Source: Trogon surrucura (taxonomy: Eukaryota; Chordata; Aves; Trogoniformes; Trogonidae). From it: DNA of 64,000 bases. Under the pieces are notes generated by a model. It saw nothing but the letters and a program-made list of their open reading frames with translations, did not search any database and was not told the DNA's origin. Positions 1 to 9,339 of this stretch are shown here, one piece after another (within the stretch, counting starts at the first letter, position 1; each line of letters opens with the position of its first letter). The stretch lies in the NCBI GenBank assembly GCA_020746105.1, contig CM036617.1, forward strand, positions 141,325,845 to 141,389,844, given 5' to 3'. The position numbers were made by a program, and so were the translations under genes.

Positions 1-2838
1 GCACAGGGTAGGTGGGCATCTGTGTCTCAGGGTTGGCCCATGGACGAGCTTCCCAGAGTTGCTGCAGGAGACTACCAGTGGAACAGCTGGGCCTTCATCA
101 TTCTTCCGGAGCAGCACATAGGGACTGGCTGCCATTTTCCTTTGAGGAAGTACAGAGGAAAACTGGTGTCAGCCAGAGCTTTGAAGTATATCTTCCTGCA
201 TCTTCCTTTTCAAATGTGCTTGCAAAAAGGTCAGAGCAGCTTACAAACCCTTTACTGAGGCCAGTGTTATCTGGAGATGAATTAGAATACTAAAGGTTTT
301 TTTGATACAGGATCACAAAACCACTGAGGTCTCCTGGTTGAGATTGGATAGAAATAAATGATTTGAAAACAAATCCCCGCTTTGCTTAGTGTGTCACCGA
401 AGGAGAAATGTTTGCTTCAGTCTTCTTCATCCAGCAACTTCCAATGGGTTTTTGGGTTGCAATAATTTTGACAGTGACCATGCTAGGTCCTCAGAGAAAA
501 GTCAGACTTTCTCTCACATCTGAGGCCTGGATATCTTCCTGCTGATTTTTATGCTGCAAACTGTCTGCACCCTCTGTTTCTCTTACTCCCTCCTATTGCA
601 CCTGCATGCTGCAACCTTTCAGCAGTTGAACAGTCTGAGCACTTCTCAGAAAAAGAGTGATTCTTGCTCCTTTCCCCAGAGGTATCCATCTGACCAAAAC
701 TGCTGTACCCAGCACAAAGCAAACAGGCATTTTTATCTCTACCAGCTGCATCCCTCCAGCAAAATGAGGAATTCGGTAATGAACAATATATTGTGAACAA
801 ATGAAGCAGATGCCTCTACCATCATCAGCTAATTTTAGGAGCTAAGGTGGGTTTTTTTTGTTTATACTCCACACACTGCTCCTAAGAAGCAATATTCCAA
901 GGCCTCTGTGGTCATTTGATATCTACCAGAGGCTCTTCATGAAGACTCTGTCTTGGCCCATCTTGAAATAAGTTTAGGCAGTCGCAGACAGAATGTTAAT
1001 GACAGAAAAACAAGTACAGGAGGAAGGTCTCCAGCTCTTAACAGTCCAAAAACACCCCCATCCCTTCCTCTGCACTGTGGGAGCTGTGGTAGAAGTGTTT
1101 CACCAGGATACTGTTACCAAAGCTGGCCAGTGACAGCCTGGCCACTGTTTTCCTGCTTTAAAGTGTATATTCATGCTGGTTTCTGAAGATTCTCTGGGAG
1201 AGGAAAACTGCTGTGTGACAGACATACATGGTCCTTTCAGTATAGAGAACATAAGGCTAGATGGAAAAATTATTTAACATCAAACTTTGCTATCATTTTG
1301 TCTGCTGCACAATTTGTGATGATGTAATTCATGAAACAGAAAGAAAAAAGATAACTTTATGAGAGATTGCATAGTCTTAGTCTGGCATTTCTTTTATTCT
1401 TTAGAGACAATTCTCTGACACATTCTGGTTGCTCCTGTAAAAGATATATGTATTTATTTTTATTTGTTTTAGAGTGTCAGCACTGTCAGTTAAAAACCTA
1501 ATCTACCAGTAAATCAAGGTGCTCTGTATTTGCATGCTCTGCTGTCTTAAAGAAAGCCAGGAAGACTTCTATATCACTTAACTAGATCTTATGAAGAACA
1601 TCCCTGATCTTATTGGAGTAGGTCCAGTAAAAGGGAATGCCACCATCTTTGTACAGACTAACTTTGGTCAGGATTGTTGCCTGTTCAAAAAGTAGAGGTG
1701 CCAACCATACTGAGCTCTGCTGATTTGCAGGTGACGGGAGGAGAGACATGCCAAGCAAAAAACTAGCACATCTGTATTTTGTACATGCTGGACACAAATT
1801 ACTGTCAGATAAATGCATGTAAAGCTGGCTCATAAGCTGGCTCATACAGCACATGAAGCTGCTTTTTTCTTCTTCTAAGGTCTGGTATAGGTGGTACAAA
1901 GGCAGATTTATACTGGATGACCATACTGGATTTAGTGTTAGGCTAGCATTTTTGAGTCAAGAAAGCCAAGGCAGTCACCTCCCTAAGAAAAAGGAGATTC
2001 TTTGTATGTTGTGCACGTGTACATGAGATAGGGTGTACATACTGTAGCTGCATAATTTGATAACCTTAGAAGAATAAGGCATGCTCCAGTTCCACTTGTT
2101 GCATTTTCCATATTTCTTTACCTAGTATCTTATGTGATTTGTTATGACGATGCTTTCCTCTGATAGCACAAGTAGTCCAATAAATAAGAGGGTTGAAAAT
2201 CTTTCCTGTACTGTGGTGTTTTTGAGGAGGTACAAGTTACTGAGATGTGGCTTGAAGGACGGGATGATATGGGTTGCGTTTGAGGAGAGCTGTAAAAGTG
2301 GACATAGGAATGCATTTATTTAGAGTTACCTGTCTTTGAGGTCACCTGAAAGGTTTTGGCAAGTAGGCTAGTCCTGTAACATTCCCTAAAGCCCAGTCCA
2401 CAAATGGGCACTGATGGCACTGCACAGGGTAGTTATGAATCTATTTGTAAGGCTGAACTAGTATGTAAGTTGCAGAGGGAAGAGCTGGATAAATTAGGGA
2501 CGATTGGTTCAGTGTCCTCAGGCTGCAGGGCTCAGGTAAAAGTAAGAAGACAGTGGGTGTTGCAACGAGAAGTAATGAAAACTTCCTTAGGGCAACAGTA
2601 GCTTTATGTCTTGTCATAGAGGAGAATTATTTTATCAGGTCTTACAATAGCTATTGAGCTTAACTTCTATATGATGTAATAGTTTGGAAAAGCTAAACAT
2701 CTGACCTATGCTTCCATAATACTTAAAAGATGAAGAAAGAAAAAATGAAATCTTAGTATATCTCTACATCATTGTGTTTGCTTATCCAAATGTGCACATT
2801 AAAAATAGTGTCATAGTATGATAATACAAACTTGTTAT
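1..2838. other. AT-rich non-coding stretch, no recognised gene
   Basis: No open frame here resembles a protein I know; the longest are about 60-105 codons and often lack an ATG. One + frame at 2404-2601 (65 codons) is rich in Lys, Glu, Gln and Leu, but I cannot assign it. A perfect 12-bp tandem duplication lies at 1822-1845. Base composition and T- and A-runs look like ordinary avian intron or intergenic DNA. Confidence 0.7.
1822..1845. repeat. 12-bp perfect tandem duplication
   Basis: The unit AAGCTGGCTCAT occurs twice back to back. Its length is a multiple of three, so it keeps frame in the open - strand frame across 1582-1899, but that frame starts with TTG and is not recognisable as a gene. 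It is probably replication slippage. Confidence 0.85.
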
Positions 2839-3031
2839 GGCTTGTTTTGATTTGACCTGGCCGGATTTTGGCAGTGGGGGGCGAGCTGCAGGGTGGCTTC
2901 TGCAAGAAGCTGCTAGAAGCTCCCCAAGTTTGATAGAGCCAATGCCAGCCGGCTCCAAAGAGGGACCCACCGCTGGCCAAGGCTGAGCCTATCAGTGAAG
3001 TGATAGCAGAGGAACACCTCTGTGAAAAACA

Positions 3032-3039
3032 TATTTAAG
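3032..3039 (+). promoter_or_regulatory. TATA-like box of the LTR (U3/R promoter)
   Basis: TATTTAAG lies about 190 bp inside the left end of the LTR, on the same strand as the AATAAA near the right end. This is the expected order of promoter then poly(A) signal for a + oriented LTR. Whether it still drives transcription cannot be judged from sequence. Confidence 0.5.
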
Positions 3040-3318
3040 AATGCGGAAGAAGAACTGCACCATAACAGCTGACACAGAGATGGAGGAGTGAGAATCTGTG
3101 CAGACACCAAGGTCAGTGAAGAAGAGGAGGGGGGAGGATGAGCTCTGGGCGCCAGAGCAGAGAGAGTCCCCCGGGTCTGTGGTGAAGACCATGGTGAAGC
3201 GGGTTGTCCCCCTGCAGCCGATGGGTGGGGTGTGGATGTTCACCGTGAGGATCACCATGTAGATGTCCACCTTGTAGAGGACTCCCCACCATGTGTGTGG
3301 ATGCCTGAAGGGGGCTGT

Positions 3319-3600
3319 AGCCCGTGGGAAGCCCGCATCAGAGCAAGTCGCTGCTGGAACCTGTAGCCCGTGGAAGAGAGGAATGCCCACGCTGGAGCAG
3401 GTTGGCTGGTGGGACTTTTGGGATGCTGCGGGGGACTCACGCTGGAGCAGTTTCCCCCGAAGGACTGCGCCTCAGACTCACGAGGGGTGGGCTGCCCCTT
3501 GTGAGGTGTCTCATGTTGGGCAGTTTGTGATGAATTGCCCTTCGTGGGACGACTCACGCCGGAGAAGAGAGCGTGAAGCTTGTCTCCCGTGAGAGGGACC
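3319..3600 (+). repeat. Imperfect short tandem repeats inside the LTR
   Basis: Variants of CCCGTGG followed by CACGCTGGAGCAG recur. Good copies of the second motif are at about 3389-3400 and 3439-3450, with decayed ones near 3336-3342, 3508-3515 and 3549-3558. Spacing is roughly 45-70 bp, so the units have diverged in sequence and length. They lie between the TATA-like box and the poly(A) signal, in what would be the transcribed part of the LTR. Confidence 0.55.
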
Positions 3601-3842
3601 GCACAGTGGCCCTGGGGAGGAGTGAAGAGTCCTCCCCCGGAGCGAAGAAGCGGCGAAACCAACGTTGGATGAACTGACCGCAACCCCCATTCCCTGTCCC
3701 CCTGCGCCGCTCGGGGGGAGGAGGTGGAGAAACCGGGATTGATGTTAAGCCCGGGAAGAAAGGAGGGATGGGGGAAGGTGTTCTGTTTAAGATCTGTTTG
3801 CTCTTTCTCACTTCTCACTACTCCTCTCTGACTAGTTCTCTT

Positions 3843-3848
3843 AATAAA
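3843..3848 (+). terminator. Poly(A) signal AATAAA of the LTR
   Basis: AATAAA sits about 180 bp before the right end of the LTR, in the same orientation as the TATA-like box. Transcripts reading into the LTR in the + direction could end shortly downstream. Confidence 0.5.
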
Positions 3849-4034
3849 TGCACCTAATTTCCCCAAAATTGAGTCTGTTTTGCGCGGGACGGTAAATGAG
3901 AGTGATCTCCCTGTCCTTATCTCAAACCCTGAACCCTTGGAAATGTTTTCTCCCCCTGTCTAGCAGTGAAGGGGGAGTGAGAGAGCGGCTGTGTGGGTAC
4001 CTGGCTGCTGGCCAGGGTCAAATCACGACAGGCT

Positions 4035-7000
4035 TTTCTCTATAATAGTATTGTTTTCTTTTTCTTACCATCATTATTTTAATTGATTAGATTGGGATTG
4101 TGAGTTTCAAAAGTAGTAAGATACCTGCCCTTTTTTTTTTTTAAATGGCCGTTGAAAATGATTGATCAGCAACTGTTCAATCTAAATTTAAACTAAATTT
4201 AAAACTCCTTATTTATTATAAATAGGTATTGTTAAATTCTTACATTTGGTAGTAAATTCAACATTAGCTTGTATTTGATACTAAAACCCAACATCGCATT
4301 TTCTTACTTATTCCAATGACTCATCTATCACTAATGAAATACAGTGTAGTTCTGTATACATACCTCCACAGAGATAAGATTTTGAAGTATAGTGGCAGGA
4401 GTTATAGTTCTGCTGAACTGAGAGTCTCTCTTGCAGAAGAGAAAACAGTGACAGCTCTGGCAAGTATGTGGTACCAAGGAGACCTGCCAAGTGAAGCAAG
4501 TTTATTTCCTGTCACGCCACCTGATGTAGCAGAATTTTAGTTAATACTTGGGTCACAAATGAAGCACAATAGACATTTAGTCCTGGTGATATTAGTTTGG
4601 TTACATTGAACAATTAAATTTTATAGAAGCTATGAAGTAAATCAAGGTGGGAAGCGTTTGCTATCAATTTTTTTTAATTTTGAAGAGACATAAATATAGA
4701 TCTGATACAATCTGTGAACTGTGCTATAAAAAAAAGAGAAGAATAAATCTCAACCTTTTAATGTTTCATTTTAATTTGGGAAGTTTGAAATATGAATGCT
4801 TCTAAGTTCATTTAAGGTACCTATTTGTGAATTGCCACCCATGTTGCCAACCTCTCTGTGGAGTATTTGTACTGGGAACTATTTTGCAAATGTTTCTAAC
4901 CCATTTAACGCTAAATAGTACCCCAACTGTTAACAAAGAATTTCTTAGTGGTATAAACATACTACTTGTTGTGTGCAACCTGACACTACTAATAATTTTC
5001 ATTTTTTTACCTCAGATAAAAACAAAGATTAAATAACTAAGCATTGAAGCTGAGAGTAAAATAAATGTAGAGGTTTACTTGCCCTAGAATGGAGCATTAC
5101 AAACTAGAATTTTGGTGCAAATTGTTCATGTATATTCACTTTAACTCTATTCCCCACTGTTTCGGAACATTCTTCTTCCATTTAACTAAAGTTATATGTA
5201 AACAGTAAACACGGAACTCAGACAGTTGTAATGATATTCCTGGTGATTTAATAGACAGCACAGCTATCAAACACCGATGCCCAAGGCTAGAATTTGCAAC
5301 TAAATCTGCTAATTAGGTTAAGAGCTAAAATACCAGTAGGTGCGTATCTGCATCTTCAGGCACCTAAGTACCTTTAAAATATAACCCCTTAGACTCTCTT
5401 TCATTTGTAGAATGGCAATTATAATAATTCCTCATTTTGCAATTATATTGTGAAGACAAAGATTGTGAGGTGCCTAAATACTGCTACAGGAAAGGGCCAG
5501 CCAATCAGAGGATCCTTTCTGAGTCTCAGTCTCTTTTATTCTTCGTTAAGCCAGCCTGTCTTGCTGACATTATGGTGCTTGTACTAACAACTCCCATTAC
5601 TGGTAAAGGGCTGCTTTATCTTTTTTAAAGTATAATCCCTGTAGCAAGAAGAAGTGTCAAGATTCAAACAAGGCTTACAGAGGGAGTACACTATTTTGCG
5701 TTGCATGCTCTTAAACAGTCAATACTTCTTACTGTCTTCAGAAGCCACTCTTTTTACAAGAGTTGAAGTGGAAGAGTTGCAAATCTAATACAAACAACTG
5801 TTGATGGAGATGGTTTTGTACTGTGCTAGCTGTCTAAGCATGATTTTGTATGGACCTGGAATTTCATTGTGCTCTTACTAATTCCATGATGCCAACTGTT
5901 GCTAGTGTTGTGGTTTTCCTATCTGTCAAGTTACTTTTTCACTGCCAAGAGATACAGATTACGTATGTTTAATGACTATTTGCATGGGCGAAGCTGTAAG
6001 GAATATCTACTTTACGTTTCATTCTCCTGAAATGACCGGATCTTTTCCATAGCTACTCATGACCCTATATGAAAGAAGTATGGTTTAAAATTAAATGGAT
6101 AACTTCATCTAAGTGCAATGATAAGCACTTAGAATAATCTGAAAAGATGTCCTGAAAAGTTTCTAAATGTTTCCTTCTCTGTGGCTTATATGGGAGGATT
6201 GTCTTTATAAAATAGATGCACGTGGACTACAGATTTTTATAATGACTGTATAAAATTAGTGGTTTACTTGAAGGAGAAAGTAAACCAAATTCTCCTTTTT
6301 ACACTATTATAGATCTAGAATGATAAATCTAGAAGTACTTCTTTGAAGTCAGTATTTACCTCAGATTAATTCTAACATAATTAATTTGTATCTGGAAAAA
6401 GAATATGGGCAGTTGTTTTCATTATAAAAATATTTTTTTTCCTTTCTAGTCATGGGGCCTTTTCTCAAATGAAGAAGTCATTTTGATGGTTCTACATTAG
6501 GTTTCATGCATTTAGTCAAACAGTTTGAAGATGGTGATTACGTCACTGGCCATTCTATATACAGGAGTCAGTACAGATTCAGATAACTTTATGGAAAAGC
6601 TAGTAATTATTTTAATTACAGCAGCTACATTATAAGTTACAATAAAGAGTCAGTGCACATTACGAATTTACATGTCCACATCTGCGTTTTAGAATGTACT
6701 TCTGCATAGGAAGAGTTTGCTTATTAATGGAAATAAAAAAATTATAGTTAAGATTTGTAAAAGCTGATTTTAAACTTCGAAGTAGGAGGTTATTTTTTTT
6801 AAAAGTTTGCCAGCAATTCTATAGCTGAAATAAAATCAAAGATTTTTAGTTTTGCTAAATCCAAATTGAACTCTTAAATAGAAAAAGAATACTGTGTGAA
6901 AAAGTCACTAAGATGACTGTCGACTCCTAATATGCCCAGATAGAAAATCTACTTCCCAAGGGTCTGCAGATTTGAAAAATATTTGTGCTTGACATCTTCA

Positions 7001-7700
7001 GTGTACGTGATGAATATGAAAAGTAGGATGGATTCCTGCATGACGGGCTCTACTTTTGAAATATGAGATGACAAATCATTTCATTAAACCAATTAGTGGG
7101 TACAGCCTGGGAAATAAATTTAAAAGTGCATGTAAAAAATATGTTTATAAAAGTCATCCAAGTAGATTCCTAACTGGGGAGCTGTGATAGAGGGGGAGCC
7201 AGACTAAGTACAACTTGAAGGGAAACAACAACATTACTCCCCAACACTGAAACAGGAGACAGCAACAGAGATTTGGGGCTGAGGTGGAAATAAGAAAAGG
7301 AAACATTTATTTTTCCTAAGGATTTTGATGAAATATTCTAATGTTCTGTACATCATTTGATTCATCAGTTACAGTAGTTAGCTTTGTTGGAAGTGTTACC
7401 TAGAAAAAGAAAATAAATATTCATTTTTAAACATCAAAATGAATTAGAAGTGCAGAGAATATTGTTGAAAGATGGAGGAAGTTATGAAAATATTAATGGC
7501 TGGTGGTTCACTGGTGTGCAATGCCATACCTCTGTTTTCTTGAGCTGCGGATATGTCTCATAGTGCTTAAGCATGTAGTTGATTAAGAAAACAAAGGAAA
7601 CTGTATAGGGGGCATGAGGGTCTAAATCAGATTTAAAATCTCAAAGAAAAATTCTGCTAATAGTAATAGATAGGGCCCTGTTTGGACATTGCTTTTTGCT
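4035..7700. other. AT-rich non-coding stretch
   Basis: No recognised gene. It contains a T12 run at 4131-4142, an ancient SINE-like scrap at 5395-5485, and many short A- and T-runs. Open frames are all under about 75 codons and match nothing I know. Confidence 0.7.
5395..5485 (+). repeat. Ancient MIR/CORE-SINE-like fragment
   Basis: The order of motifs follows the MIR-type 3' half: a CTCT...TTTGTAGAATGG segment standing for 'cats of T then TGTAAAATGG', then AATTATAATAATTCCTCAT, then TTGTGAAGACAAAGATTGTGAGGTGC. This matches the familiar progression of 'ggataataat...cctac...ttgtgaggatt...gcgct'. It is strongly diverged, and the call is from memory of the family. Confidence 0.4.
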
Positions 7701-7708
7701 CTGAAATG

Positions 7709-7984
7709 CGAGGTGGCCGAGGTCGGAGCTGGCGTTGGCAGAGCAAGGCAGTGCTGCCAGGGCCGTGGTGCCGAGGCCTCCGAGGGTTTCCTACCTCGGC
7801 CGGCAAAGCGTCGGCCGGCGGCCAGGCCGAAGGGGTGATCTGGCCGTAGAACAGGCCCGCGCCAGCCCGCCATGCCCCGTGGGGCGGTGGAGAGTGGCGG
7901 CTCACATCTGCTGCTCTGTTTGCCGCCCGTACCTTGTGGCAACAGCAGCTGCAGCTGAACGGGAGCCAGTTCCTACAGGGCAGG
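7709..7984. promoter_or_regulatory. Isolated short CpG island, possible promoter/first exon
   Basis: By eye there are about two dozen CpGs between 7709 and 7961, near the number expected from its C and G content, while the flanking kilobases are AT-rich and CpG-poor. It contains an Sp1-type GC box GGGGCGG at 7881-7887 and several CGGCCG-type words. On the + strand it is followed by a good splice-donor-like site, CAGG|GTGAGC, with GT at 7985-7986. Frames are open on both strands (7735-8064 on +, 7622-7942 on -), as expected for GC-rich DNA, and neither encodes a protein I recognise. Best guess: promoter plus non-coding first exon, direction uncertain; donor-like GT sites also exist on the - strand. 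Alternatives are a GC-rich repeat fragment or a processed-gene remnant. Confidence 0.5.
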
Positions 7985-7990
7985 GTGAGC

Positions 7991-9050
7991 CTTTTGAATA
8001 CATGTGTCTAATCATGCAGTCCATTTACTCGGGCTGCGAGCTTCTTCCCAGGATTGGATTCTGAGAGAAGTTTTGCCCTTTTGTTTTCATGTTCAGTGTT
8101 TCACAGCCAATTCAGCTCTGGCTACTTCAAGGCCTCTAAAAAATCACTTGAGTCTAACAATGGCCCTGGCAGAAACCTCTCACAGTCCCCTTTTTCCCTT
8201 CTGGTTCAGGCAGCGTGAGGCTGACCTGTTACACCTCACCTCTAAGTTTGTATTTGGGTTGGTTTTTTGTTCTCACTAAACAGAGGGAAACAGGGCTTAA
8301 AATAAAAATTTCAAGAAAGATGTGTCAGGATCAAGATCGGAGTCAGCCCTCGTGCAAATGACTACAACTCCATCAGTTTCAGTGAGTAAGTGCCTCTCCT
8401 GGGTTGATCCCCTCTCTTCTTCACTATGATGTTAGGCATATTTGGTATAATCTCTCTCTTTTTCCCCAGAGAGGATTTTCCCATACGTGTACACATGTAC
8501 GTATAAATAAATAAAATAAAGATTGCTATCTGAAATATCAAGTGGCAGTGTATATCCACCCAGTTCAAGATGTAGCTACTTATAGTAGTGATTAAAGATC
8601 AGTGTTTATAAAGAGCATTATCTGACTGTAACAAAATTGTTTTGGGAGATTTGTGGGCTGATGTCTTGTGAGTGACAGATCAGTGCAGGGTTGATAGAAT
8701 ATTTTGAAATACGTGCTTGTCTCTGTATGTGTATCCTTAAAGGGAATAAAGGAATTTCCTGTGCAGGTAAAAGGAAAAAGAAGAATAAAAAAGAAAAAGA
8801 TTGTAGATTCCTGACAATTCAGAGTATGGAGAATTTTAAATCTGTCAGCAGTGGTCATGTCTGAAGATTTAACAAGCAATCCATGAAATAAAGTGCTTAA
8901 GCTAGAGAACAATATCTGGTAAAGAACATCCAGCTCAAACCTTTATAGCTTTCGCTGCCCTGGTTTTCTTTCCAAAGCATGCTTCTTAACACCACAGCAG
9001 AATTTGAATATTGTTTTTAAAGTATTTTTCCATTCTCCATTTGCAGAGTA
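7991..9050. other. AT-rich non-coding stretch
   Basis: No recognised gene. It includes an ATAAATAAATAAAATAAA low-complexity patch near 8503-8520 and an A/G-rich patch near 8769-8802. Confidence 0.7.
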
Positions 9051-9052
9051 TA

Positions 9053-9335
9053 GCATCATAGAAAGTAGGATTGAGAGAGACCCCCAGATGTTATGTTGGC
9101 CACTCCTTTGCCCGGAGAGAGGATAAACTGTACTTACTTAATTCCCAACAGATGTGTGTCTAACCTGTTCGTAAAAAACTTCTAATGAGCGAGATCCCAC
9201 AATCTCCCTGGAAAATCAGTGGCAATGCTTCACTCTATTCATCCCTAATTTTTTTCTTTTTCTTTTTTTTTTTTGCTCCCCCCCCCCCCCCCCCCCCCCC
9301 CCAGTGTAGCTTAAATCTCCCTACATCATACGTTT
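9053..9335 (-). mobile_element. Old CR1-type LINE fragment, interrupted by T/C tracts
   Basis: Read on +, it starts CATCATAGAAAGTAGGATTG, the reverse complement of a CR1-like 3' end. It continues through segments equivalent to 'cagatg(t)ttgtctaacctgttcttaaaaa', 'gagatcccacaatctccctgg' and, after the tracts, 'cttaaatctccct'. These follow the order of an old amniote CR1/L3 3' region on the - strand. Divergence is high, so the insertion is ancient. A T-rich tract and a C25 run at about 9249-9302 replace internal sequence. No coding capacity is left. Confidence 0.65.
9249..9302. repeat. T-rich tract followed by a 25-base C homopolymer
   Basis: A T-run broken by single Cs (9249-9274) is followed by GCT and then an uninterrupted run of Cs at 9278-9302. 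It lies inside the old CR1 fragment. Such runs are length-variable and error-prone in sequencing, so the exact length should not be trusted. Confidence 0.8.
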
Positions 9336-9339
9336 TATG

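Larger units (their letters stand above)
2839..4034 (+). mobile_element. Solo long terminal repeat of an endogenous retrovirus (LTR 2843-4030, TSD GGCT)
   Basis: The element begins TGTTTTGATTTGACC and ends GGTCAAATCACGACA, giving the TG...CA ends of an LTR. The flanks carry an exact 4-bp repeat, GGCT, at 2839-2842 and 4031-4034, read as the target-site duplication. Within it, in + orientation, are a TATA-like box at 3032-3039 and a poly(A) signal AATAAA at 3843-3848. It is GC-rich and contains imperfect tandem repeats at about 3319-3600. No gag, pol or env sequence and no second LTR lie nearby, so this is a solo LTR left by recombination between two LTRs. Its terminal and CpG-rich sequence resembles a long-LTR family I associate with neoavian genomes; I do not name the family. 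Open frames inside it on both strands (up to 204 codons on -) are shadows of its low stop density. A 4-bp duplication fits class I better than class II, but one short duplication is weak evidence. Confidence 0.8.

Noticed and set aside
2404-2601. Lys/Glu/Gln-rich 65-codon + frame, considered as a LINE ORF1 scrap
   Set aside because: No diagnostic motif is present and no neighbouring LINE sequence supports it.
3252-3866. 204-codon open frame on the - strand
   Set aside because: It lies wholly inside the LTR, antisense to its promoter and poly(A) signals. GC-rich LTR sequence is stop-poor on both strands, and the peptide has no recognised domain.
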